DNA from: Otis tarda
Taxonomy: Eukaryota; Chordata; Aves; Otidiformes; Otididae
Direction of reading: 5' to 3'
Assembly: GCA_026413225.1 (NCBI GenBank)
Contig: CM048552.1
Span: forward strand, 144,101,053 to 144,165,052
DNA: 64,000 nt
The notes under the pieces: generated by a model
Seen by the model: the letters and a program-made list of their open reading frames with translations, nothing else
What the model was told of the DNA's origin: nothing
The model's database searches: none
Shown: in pieces, positions 53,684 to 64,000 of the stretch
Numbering within the stretch: the stretch's first letter is position 1
How the letters are laid out: every line of letters begins with the position of its first letter
Made by a program: the position numbers and the translations under genes

Positions 53684-53781
53684 CTTTTTTTTCTTTTTTT
53701 TTTCTTTTTTTTTTTTCTTCCCACCCCACCACCACCACCCGCCCCCACCCCTCCCCTCCCCTCCCCCGCTCCCTCTGCCCC
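53684..53781 (-). repeat. polypyrimidine/C-tract block; G-quadruplex potential on the GABRG3 sense strand
   Basis: On the plus strand a T-rich tract (53684-53719) is followed by C-runs (53720-53781). On the minus strand, which is the GABRG3 transcript sense, the latter gives repeated G3-G5 runs such as GGGGAGGGGAGGGG and GGGGTGGGGGCGGG. More than four runs with one- or two-base loops meet the usual pattern for a stable G-quadruplex. It lies about 2.5 kb downstream of the loop F exon in the large intron. Confidence 0.88.
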
Positions 53782-56293
53782 AACTGTGCTTGGAAAGGCA
53801 AGGACTTGGAAACCTGAAGTTTGCTGCAAACATACACAGAGTGCTTTTAAGGACGATCTTCTCCTTCTTCTGCTCTCCTGTTTTCCTGACCACCCTTCCA
53901 TTGGCTGATTTGAAGTTTTAAAATTTGAAAATTTGCTCCCTACATGCAGTTCCTCCTTTTTTTTTCACAGCTCAATGCTCTGTGGCTTAGTACTCTCTCT
54001 ACTTTAATTATCTTTGTCAGCCTTATTTGACATTGTAGCAAGATAAGTGCTCTTGCTATAGTACCTGAGTAACTTGCCAGATGGCAACAGGGGAATTCTT
54101 CAGTACCTGTGAATTAGTTTAATATCACCTGACAATGAGGGCTTACTTCAGGTGTAAGATAAAGGTCACAACCACAGTGCTGACACAGTGATTTCTGCTG
54201 TGTATTCCATGTAGTCACCATATGCAGTAGATATCCATCTGGTTATGTTTGTATCTTAGCATGAAATTAAAAAAAAAATCCTCAAGAAAAAGGTGAATAC
54301 CTCTCCAGATGGCAATAAAATCTTTCTCTGGCTGACAGATTATTGTAAAAGAGGATGGTTTTCTTGCAAGAGTAAAGCACACCACTGTGGCAATGCTTTA
54401 GGCCACTGCTGGTTCAAGGCAAGAGATGACAACATATCTCATCTTGCTTAGATTTCAGAAATACAGCCTTTGTGACAGCTGGCTTCCTACTTCTGTACCT
54501 CTGAAACTGTCCTAGATTAACATAAAAGTTATTTAGATATCTGAAAAAGGTTTGGAAAGACTGAAAGAATATCAAATAGCAGAACGCTGCTGAGTGCTAA
54601 ATCTAGTCATTTTCTGGTGAAAATGACTACCAAGGAAGGGCTTACGCAAAGGCTGGAAGAACAGCAGCATGTTGCCATGCGGTGAGTGTGACCTCTCTTT
54701 ATTATAGCCAGAAAGCTGTGGAAAAGGAGGTAAGAAAACCATTCCTGAACTGGACGCAGGTAGGTAATGCTGTGGCAGCTCTCACGTTATGGATGAACAC
54801 ACAATTTAGTGAGAAGTAATAGTGTCATAAACCAGCAGAAAAATGCAAATCAGAAGCAAAGAAAGATGTTAGGGTTTGGAATCCATCTCCTGCTAGTGGA
54901 GGAGTGCTCCCTGCAGTACATTTGCTCATACTTTGCCTAGTTTGCTTTTAAATGCCCTGTGTAATAGTAGTTTCCATAATTTCCCTTGGGAGGAAGAGAT
55001 GATGTTTAGTACCTCTCCGTGTCAGGAAGCTGCCGTTGGTATTCTGCCTGCTTCCCTTTTCCTAACTCCATTTCATTACGCTGAATGGCTCCCTGCACAG
55101 CACTCTGAACAACACTGCTCTTCCTTTCCATCCCGAGTCTGCAAAGGGAGGGCGGCTGGTGGGGCCTTTATGGGCTTCCGCATGGCTCAGAGGCGCCGCA
55201 CACAGACCCAGAGGCTAGTCCGTGGGAACTGGTCTCTCTTGGGAGCAGCCTGAAGCCAAGGAGAGTCCTACACCCATAGCATCCTAGGGGCAGCCCCAGT
55301 TCAGTCCCCCTCTCTGGGAAGCTTTAGTGCAATTGCACCACAGATCTTCCATGACAGAACGTGGCATCTCTTTTTTGACCACCTGTAGCCCTTGTGGTGT
55401 GGCTGCAAAATTGTTGGAATACCAGTAGGCAGCAGCTGCCATCTCCCTCCATCAGAGATTGCCCATGTGATAGGAACCGGCAGCTTTGGAGGTTCCCTAA
55501 TTCTCAAACTTTTTGGATAGGGCTACTTTTCTTCAGTAGATACGTGTGTACCAGAGCAGAGCTGCCTCGTTATCCTACTCGTTCACAGATACTTATATAC
55601 TCACAGCAAGTAGTCACAGAATTATCTTAAATTTTGTCCCTGAGATATACTGCACAGTCCCAGGTGGATTGTGTCCTGCCCCCCTCCCTCCATTTTGGGA
55701 ATCCTTGCGCTATAGCATAGGGCATACTCAAGATTTTCCAGTGTACCAGTTTTCACAAGTCCTGGCTCTGGGTTTGCTCCTGACAGTAAATACTGTTGAT
55801 GTTCAGTAAATCTGGCCTTGAAAGTACCTTAAACTACCATGTAAATACAGCCAGAGAGTTTATTCTATGCAAATTCTGTGCAAACTGGTGGCTGAATGGT
55901 TAACTACTATTGAAAGCGTCTAATTTCACTAACTCTACCATTGTGCTGAAAATCTTTCCCTTTAATTTATGGTGAAAACATATGTCTCAATACAGGAATG
56001 GCTTAATAAATTTAGCTGAGGAATGAGAATCACATAGTAACTTCAAGTATATAACAAACAGCCACGTCAAGTTAGCATTTATTCCTTGGTTTGTGAAATT
56101 AAAAAAGAGTAGAGCATAAATTATCAAAAATCTAGACAAAGTCAATAGTTTTGAAGTCTGCAGTTTAGAGGTTTTGATCTGAACCTTGGCACACAATGAA
56201 ATAAAATTGCACTTGAATGAAAGCAAACTTGGAACAAATATTTTTAAATAATTCATTTTACAAAGTAAGCATGGCCATTTGCATTATTCTTAC

Positions 56294-56431
56294 CTGCAGA
56301 GGTTTTCACAATTTCTGAAGTATTTCTCAGACCCATAAAGTCAAACTGATAAAGTCTCCAAGATTTCTGGTCAGCAGCCTCCACTGAGTTTTTCCTCCAT
56401 CTGTAAATCATTTCCTCTTTTGGGTAGCCAT
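56294..56431 (-). CDS. GABRG3: GABRG3 exon: end of extracellular domain, loop F (138 bp)
   Basis: Read on the minus strand, an acceptor (atttctag) opens the exon and a GTAAGA donor closes it. The exon starts with two bases that complete a codon begun in the previous exon, and ends with one base (G) of a split glycine codon. It encodes about 46 residues, including [18 protein letters not shown] and [19 protein letters not shown]. This is the loop F region, just before TM1, which lies at the benzodiazepine-site side of gamma subunits. The N-T-S triplet is an N-glycosylation sequon in the same place as a known site in gamma-2. The 138-bp length is the usual size of this exon in gamma genes. The next exon upstream (about 83 bp in this family) is not in the window. 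Confidence 0.95.
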
Positions 56432-59400
56432 CTAGAAATTTAGTAAATAAATAAACAAATAAATATATTGCATTTCATAAAAAAGATACTGCAAAACAGT
56501 ACCTGTTCACTGATTTAGAGCTATTTGGGAATACCTAAATTTCTGATGCTTTCCCAGTCAGTTTAGTGATGTAATTCAGCTAAAGAGTTGTATGGCACAC
56601 AAAACCAGAGTTATAATACTGGCAAAACTATGATTTTTCACAATCATTGTTGTTTTTTTTTTTCCAATGGAGAAAAATTCTGATTGGTTCTGTCAGAAAG
56701 AGATCTCTTCAGAAATCCAGTAGATTCTACTAATTTGAGGTCCAAATACAGAAGTATACTGCTTTACATATGCTCTGAATAAGGTGGGCAAACCAATACA
56801 ATATGAAAAAAAAGGGGAGGATGTCAGTGCAAGATGTAAACAATTGAAAAGGACAGATTGTTTTAAAAGTGGCAACAATTCTAATCTTGTATGCGTTATT
56901 GTACTTCTGAAATGAGCTCAATACAGAGGAAAAAAAAAGCAAAATTTTAATTAGTATGGGATTTTGAAAGTAATTACGCAGTCATGTCAGTTCTAAAGGC
57001 TGTGGTATTCAATGAGACATCACCGGATCTCTACAGCTGAAATAGCTTCTGAAAGTTTTCCTTTATCAATTTAGCACTTAGTAGTCATAATTAATCCTCA
57101 TGCCATTATTTAATTTCCTTTTTGTTAAAGAACAGCATTTTCCAATACAATTCCAACAACAAATCTTCAACCAGCCCAAACCATAATAATAGACCATCTA
57201 GAAAACAACAACATACCCATGCTAGTTAAAACTAGATTGTTCTCTAATGCATAATGTAATAAATTCCTATTAATCTAACAATTAATATAGTAGATGTAGA
57301 TTGCAGAGCAAATTAAAAGTCTAACAACAACAATAGCCAGGTAATATAATTGTCTCAGCTGTATTTTTTTTTCCCATTGGATACTGATAAATCATTGTAT
57401 TTGCATTGCAAAAGAACTTCTCTTGTCATGGTGCTATTTCCTTGATGTTTTTCTCCTATGAGTGTCTTCTTCATCTTGTTCAAGGTTCCACCCTGCTGGG
57501 GCACTGCTGTAAGGTGTGCATGGCCTCATTTATCCCTCTCACTAACACAGCATGAAAAATACCCACCAGTCCCTCAGTTCTAATCTGGATAAAATGACTG
57601 TGTGTTAATTCAAAATGCCATTTTTCTGTATTTCTCATCAATGTAAATAAGGAAATAACCCATGAAGGACCTGACTGAGTAACAAACAAAAGCCCTGCCA
57701 TTCTCCACGAGAGCTCTTGCTGCCAAGCAGATTTTAATGCCAATTCTGCTGGGCCAGTCTGCGAGATTGATCTAAAGGTTAATTTTTTTTTGGCTGGCAG
57801 ATTATGTCAGAGGATTCAGAGGTACAGTGAAAGAAGTTAAGCTTTGCAGGGCTTCTGAGCCTTAGCCTTGCATCTTCTGAAATCTTCTTGAGCTTGGCTC
57901 CTACTTGAGTGAGCCCTCTGATCACATTTCTAACCGAATAACGTCTCCTTCTAATGGAAAGCCCTACATTTTAGCTCATGAGCTTTCTCAGATTTCTCAG
58001 GCTTCATTTGTGGAGAGAATATTTTTTCCCCACAGCTCAGGAGAGAAGAAGCATCAGATGGCCTTCTCACCATGCTGTGGCTGCTGTGCCGTCATGCCAG
58101 GTGGTGGTGGCAGAACCACCCTTCCCCACAAAGCAGTATCAGGACCACAATTGGAGTTGCCATGCGATCTGGGTCCTAATCCTACCCCCTGATTTACCTC
58201 CTGATGTGGAGGAAAGGAAACCCTTGCCCTCTTGCACCAACTCCTGCTGCAGAACTTGTGACCTCAAGTTCTAATTTGCAGCTTTAGTAGCATGCAGTAA
58301 ATGAGGCCCCTTTTCTCTGATAAATTTCAGCATAATCATTGCAAGTAAAAATGTTTCAAATATCCTGGAAGTAACTTTTTGAAAATACATTATTATAAAT
58401 TGATGTAAAATAAAATTTTTACATTTTTTTTTTTTTACAAATTTTACTGAAAAAATTGTATCAATTAGTCTTGAATTCAATTTCTTCCTGATTTTTTGGC
58501 TTTTTTTTTCTTACCATGGCCACTCTGACAAAAATCTGTTACACCATCAGTAAGCTTGAAAGCTTGCTATCATATTACCAAAGGCATAGCTGTTTATCCT
58601 GGCATAAGCAGCGTGTAGTCAGGAACAAGTTCATGAGACTCTCATCCTTCAGGATTTTTCCTGTATTTTTGACTAAGAAGAGGTAGATTCAATTTCAGAA
58701 AACTGCTTCCGATATTATTGATCATAATTAAATAGTAAGTAACTGAGTTCAGGAGACCATCATGCCCTTTCAGTAGCAGTCCCCTTAATCCATAGTCACT
58801 AACATTGGCTCTTACAATGGTTGGGTTACTTACATCAGAGGAAATAAGTAAGAGTGATTCAACGGGAGTTGTTTCAACCTGTTAAATAACTGCTATTATG
58901 TTCTGCTCCAGTGCCAAGTGACTTCTCTTTTCAATTCATTTAAAAGATATAACTTTTCTTATGGAATAACGACACATTTGCTTGGACAGTATATCACTCC
59001 TAGGATTCATTTAACTTACAGAATGGACTAGTCATGATGGTTCTTCTTTCAGTGACAGCCAATATTTCTTGTATACCGCCTAATTGCTTCTAACCCTCTA
59101 CATGCTTCATTTTAGAAAATATCAGAACTGGAGACTTCAGTATTTTCACAAGAGAACACAACCTCTGCTGTTCAGCCTGTAACACAACTGAGAGTGCATT
59201 ATCTATAGAAATGTCTCTTTTCTTTCACTTCCCCAGCATGACAAATGACAGTAAATTACCTTAGTTTCTTGACCTTGTGGCTTCAAGCCATCTATGCTGA
59301 ACAAATTGCTATCAGGTGTATTTACCTTGTCAGATTGCCTTAGGTCATGAAAGAATATCCATACTGCAGCAAGGCAAGGCTCCAGGAGGTCCTGGAGGCT

Positions 59401-62400
59401 GTCTAGCAGGTGCTACTAAGGCAGCGAGGGGGACAGCATGGGAAGAAGACAAATATGACAACCAAGTGTGTGTTCTGTGTTACAGCCATCTGAGTTCTGG
59501 CAACCTGCAACTTAGGAGCTTCTCAACCAAAGTCTGTCAACACTTTCATTTTCCCTCTCATGAATTTCTTTGATTGCCTTTAAATTCTCCTATTTTTCAA
59601 GCTGAGGGTTATTTTGTTGGCTGTGCTGCAACTATTCACATCTTCTGCAGGTTTCAGATTTGTATACTACCATGTCAAAGAATTTTAGAGAGCACCTTCA
59701 CAATTTGGCTTTTTGTAAGACTGATACTATGTGTCTTTGTAAAATCAAATCAAGAACAAATTTGGTTTAAGTTATTTTTTTAAAAGCCCAGTTGTGTTCA
59801 TGCTTTTTTAAAAGCACAGTAGAAATTGTCTGTGTAATACCTCCTGTTTACTTCCACAATACCTACTTAATGGCTTTTCCAGTTAACACAAATGATCGGT
59901 ACCTTTGTTGCTTAACTCATAGGGTTAAACATAACGCATTTTCAAAGTGTACCACTAATTTTTACTCCAATAATGCAAACATGGATAAACAATAAACGCA
60001 CTTTTTTTTTGCCATTTTGGAGGTAAATCTATTATAACAGAAAGCCAAATTGTCATGACAACCTGTGAGACTCTGTGGATTTTGTTCTATTTCCCTTTTG
60101 TTATTGGAATAATTGAACTCTTGTTACCACATCTTCTCATATCACCACCATGTAATTTATAACTGACAAGTTAAAAATAATTAACCCTCATTCTTCATGT
60201 TCATACTGCTTCACTTTCTAGAGAGACTGAGTGATTTGTGGAGAAACTTCCATCAAACTGCTGGAAAAATGGTCAAGACCAGAAACATCTCCAGGCTGAA
60301 TGAGAGGCATATGCACTCACATAGCTGCGAGAAATGGTGTAAAGTGGCCCCAAGGCATGTCGGCTACAGGAGTCAACACAGACCTAAAATCAGCAAACCC
60401 CGTAGTACAACCATTGCCTGTTACTGTATACTGCCTCTAACCTTGATTCCCCCAGTGCTGTTGTTGGTCTGGGGATCTTAGATCAATGCTTGATTTTTTT
60501 GTTTCACTTTGTTTTCTGTGATAATGGGTCTATTTTCCAAAGTGAGTAGAGATGGGAAGGAGATAGGAGGAAGGATGTCATGTCAAAAAGGACACAGATC
60601 ACTTGAAGAACTAGTTTCTGCCTAAAAAGAAAAATCCTTAGAAATGTATCCAAGATATGGAAAGACAGAGAGGCATGGGAAAAAAAAACCAAACAATTTC
60701 TTTCATCTCTTCACACATATTTTTCCCTCTCTGTGAAATCAGTTTATTTTACTGCTGATTCCCCACACCATGTATTCACATGTAACACAGGTAGATCCAG
60801 CTTGCAGCAGAAGGAATAATGCAAGAAGGAAGCTCATCTCTCCTTCCTAGCCTTGGAAAAGTTTGTATGCTCAGAGCATACGATGAAGAGCTAATGAAAG
60901 CAGTAGCAAAGCTGAAAATGTGGGGGAAGCAGGCAAGAAAGGATCGTTTCAGTAAAGTATCTGTCAGGGGGCTGATGCTTGTGACAGGAGTATATATTTG
61001 AAAGACATAGCCGGATTCTGGGAAGGTTCTGCTTTTCCAGAGGTGTTAGATATACACTCAAAGTCAGGCAAAAGCATAATCTGAAAGACAAGTTGTCGCC
61101 ATCAGCTAGTGGTCAGAGTTTACACCATGGGCATGAGAAGACTGTAGTAGATTCGACTGCTGCGGACGAAGGTGGACACAACCCCAGTCAGACAAAGAGG
61201 GAAATCACTATCATCACAGCCCTAGCCAGACAAGGATAATGAAGTCCAGAAATGCACCTTGATCGGTACCTTGTTGTGGTGGCATGCTTCCACAGAAGCT
61301 GTCTGTGCTCTTTTTCATGTTAGCACCCTTTAAAAATGCTTCTTTTCCAACAAGTAAACTGCATTTTTAATCCAAACTTCTCAACATTTCAGAGGAAGAT
61401 GTTTCTCAGTGATTTGTTCCTGTATCTATCTGGTGTTTGTTCTCAGAAGATGTGTGCATTTTTAAATAGGAGAATCCTGGAAGTTCCCCTATTAAAAATG
61501 ATACTAGGTTAGATTTAATGATTGTATACACTTACTAAGCTCAATTAGATGGCAGAAAGAGCAACATTTCAGTTGGAATAGTTTAAAATAAAACAAGATA
61601 AAAATCAGGGGATATAGAAAATTCATTATATCTTTTCAGGAGGAACCCATCAGGGTAGACTGAAGCAGAATAGGGAAAGAGAACGGAGACATTTAATTGT
61701 TTAATTAAGACTGATGGAAAACAATACTTATACTTGTAATTGAATGCATATTGAGTTCTCTTGCCCCCAAATGAATATGACTAGTTTTTTTCCTCACTCA
61801 GTGATTAATAAAAAGGAAAAAAAAAAAGAAAAACAATTGAGATATTTTTGAAGGCAGCTATAATAAAAAAAGATAAACATGAATTCTGTAAAGATAGCTT
61901 TAAAACCTGAAGTGATTTATTTCAGCAGTTATAGAGAATTGCACTTAGGTGATAACTGCAGCAATTATAAATGTTATTATTTGCCCTGTTTGCTTGCATC
62001 AGCAATTGACACCTTATTAACAGTACATTAGCTCATGATGAAAAAATCAACAGACATAACTATGACTGAAGAGTAATGGATCTAATACTGCTCTGAAGTT
62101 AAAGGATACATCTTCCATTGAACAGAATAAAATTTTTCCACCTAAAAATGTGCTTTAATATGATTGTGACATCACTTTGACCCCTAAGAACTAGAGGATT
62201 CAGTCACCATCATCAACAGTAATGCTTAATTATCCTTTTACCCAGGACTAATTCTGTTTTATGAGCAAAGTACTAGAATGTTGGTACAATTTAATTATAC
62301 ATTATATGGTAGCTCAGCCTTTGGAGGAACTTGTGGCATCAGTGCATCTTTTGGGCCTTCAAAACAGAAAGGAGGAATAGAGAAGTGCTGCTGTCGGAGA

Positions 62401-62454
62401 AGTAAGTCACAAAAGAAGGATTTCCTGTTAACCAGCTCTTGTAGGAGGTAAACA

Positions 62455-62488
<34 letters not shown>

Positions 62489-64000
62489 GCTACTCATAGG
62501 CAAATTGTAATCTTGGCTTGGAGAAAACAGAGAAGAGAATAGAAGGATGAGAATGAGAAGCGAAGGCAGGTAGACAGAGAAGAATGAACAGGATTGGACT
62601 TAAACGAGAGACAGAAGTTTTCCCTTGAAGATGTTTTGAGATGTGGCTTCTCCATGTACTGACTTTCTGAAAAAAAAATCATAGTTTTCTTTTAAAATCT
62701 AATAGATACTTCTCATATAGAGGTGCTATAATTTTGTCAGATACAGCTCTAGAAGTGAAAAAATCCATGTTCCGCATATCACATTCTAAAGGATAGGGGG
62801 AATAGCTTGAAACTACATTAAGAAAATAGGCAATTCTGTTGCATCATCATACCTTTGTACTCTGTCCTTATTCTCACCAAACAGTTTTTTCTTTTGATAC
62901 ATTTGCAATTGTTACCAAGAGTGATTTGGTTTTGGAAAATGGTTGGTTTTATCATACATTGTCCCTATAATCACAGTTTTCTATTGCTTTGCAGATATCT
63001 TAATCTTTTCTGGGGAAAAAACAAAAAACAAACCCACACAAAAAAAAAACAAAACAGAAAAACAGTCTCATCTTATAGCCTGTCTTAATGTTTTGCTTTG
63101 CATAACCGTTTTATCTGAAAGGCAGTTTTCAGAAGCCTTGTGTGCAGCAATTGCTTTTTCCTATCTGCCTGCATTGCTCTGGCCAGCAGATTATCTCACA
63201 AATTATTCCACTGGTAATTAGAACACCTGATAAATATTCAGATTCCTCTGATTTAGCTATCCTATCACATCCCCATTCCTAACATCATTAATGGTTGATG
63301 GGCTCATCTCACTCCTAGCTTACTGGTTCTAAATTGTATCTTCTCTAAGGAGACAGCTCTTACATGGAGCAGTGTACTGAGGACATATGTGGAAACCTTG
63401 TCTAGTCATATGCAGTTGTGTTCATGCTTTTTGTGGAATGGATACTTCACCCCAACCCCATGTTCTGTTGTGTATGGAACAACGTGAAGATTTTATCCTC
63501 AGTTTTCTGCAGTGCCAATGTCTTGCAGAGAAAAATGAAAGTCCTGAAATTAGTTTTCTTAGCTCAATTTCTCTCCTGATCTGAATGATTCTGGAATATG
63601 TACTTGTTCTAGTCTCCACGCATTTAGAAGTTTTCTGCTTATAAACAAAGATGCCAGTAAGAGACAGAATTTCATTTTCTAGTTCTCTTTAATGATTTTT
63701 AATTGCTAACATAGCTATTTCATAAAGATCTTGTGATACTTCACATTTGTGTGTCACTACAGACAAAAGATATTCTAAGATTTTATTCATAATATGGTTT
63801 AAATTAGTTTTGATAATGTAGACCAAGTCTCACATTTCTACTGATTGTGAGACTGCAGATGGGGATTCCAGATAAGAGGAAAGTTTCAAAAACATAAGGC
63901 AAAGAGATAGCCCTTCAGATTCTGCTGGGCTCCTGTGCTGCTGCTTTGCCCGGCCCTAGATCTTATACCACAACCAGCTTTGCAGAGAGATGAGAGGCTC
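56432..64000 (-). other. GABRG3 intron, incomplete at the window edge
   Basis: This lies upstream of the loop F exon. I looked on the minus strand for the preceding exon (about 83 bp in gamma genes, encoding the AECQLQLHNFP region) and did not see it, so this intron probably continues past 64000. A T26 run at 62463-62488 is the only notable repeat. Confidence 0.65.
62463..62488 (+). repeat. T26 homopolymer
   Basis: An uninterrupted run of 26 T, an A26 run on the GABRG3 sense strand. It is a likely length-polymorphic site and a place where assembly length may be wrong. It has no recognisable retrocopy on either side. Confidence 0.9.

Larger units (their letters stand above)
19453..56293 (-). 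other. large GABRG3 intron upstream of the TM1 exon
   Basis: The intron is about 36.8 kb. Recognised contents are a 1137-bp solo LTR (24768-25904), two CR1 copies (27401-27836, 32061-32498), a purine-rich minisatellite (31668-32060), an LTR fragment (51973-52158), a C-rich tract (53684-53781) and several short repeats. The remainder, including 33-51 kb, is AT-rich and featureless to my eye. No nested gene is supported. Confidence 0.75.
6408..64000 (-). other. GABRG3: GABRG3 gene body, 3' half (partial)
   Basis: The span runs from the last base of the stop codon to the window edge on the transcribed minus strand. It contains four coding exons and three complete introns; a fourth intron runs off the right edge. 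Gamma-3 is a subunit of the pentameric GABA-gated chloride channel, a Cys-loop receptor at the neuronal plasma membrane. I chose gamma-3 over gamma-1, -2 and -4 because of the loop text [20 protein letters not shown], the [12 protein letters not shown] stretch before TM4, and the [19 protein letters not shown] segment. From memory of the family these are specific to gamma-3. In mammals the gene lies in a cluster with GABRA5 and GABRB3; no neighbouring subunit gene is visible here. The 5' exons were not found between 56432 and 64000, so they should lie further right. Confidence 0.92.

Noticed and set aside
53541-53921. Glycine/lysine-rich and proline-rich open frames on both strands
   Set aside because: These are translations of the T/C tract and C-runs; there is no protein signal.
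1-64000. CRISPR arrays, bacterial-type operons, prophage or defence systems
   Set aside because: The sequence is vertebrate intronic DNA with spliced exons and CR1/ERVL repeats. There are no spaced direct repeats of CRISPR form and no dense coding.

Overview
The window looks like bird nuclear DNA. It is AT-rich and gene-poor, it carries several 5'-truncated CR1 LINE copies in both orientations, and it holds ERVL-type solo LTRs of the avian kind (5'-TGTC...GACA-3' ends, 5-bp target duplications). I cannot name the species from the sequence alone.

The only gene I can support is the 3' half of GABRG3, the gamma-3 subunit of the GABA-A receptor, on the minus strand. Four exons are visible, read right to left. 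56431-56294 (138 bp) encodes the last part of the extracellular domain with loop F. 19452-19300 (153 bp) encodes TM1. 13536-13340 (197 bp) encodes TM2, TM3 and the start of the cytoplasmic loop. 6686-6408 encodes the cysteine-rich loop, TM4 and the stop. Splice phases agree across all joins, all acceptors are AG and all donors GT. The exons for the signal peptide and most of the extracellular domain must lie to the right of position 64000. The three complete introns are about 36.8, 5.8 and 6.7 kb.

Layout. 1-6407 is the 3' UTR and downstream flank with two old CR1 tails. 6687-13339 is an intron holding a CR1 tail, a solo LTR and a longer CR1. 13537-19299 is an intron with nothing I recognise. 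19453-56293 is a large intron holding a 1137-bp solo LTR with a perfect TAGGG duplication, a young-looking CR1, a roughly 390-bp purine-rich minisatellite fused to the 3' tail of another CR1, a C-rich/G-quadruplex tract and an LTR fragment. 56432-64000 is intronic, with a T26 run.

I found no undescribed multi-gene system. The most interesting non-coding observations are the minisatellite that seems to have grown from a CR1 tail, two LTR families sharing one 3' end, a strong G-tract on the sense strand of the gene, and the join between the last two coding exons, which lacks a loop segment I expect in mammalian gamma-3.
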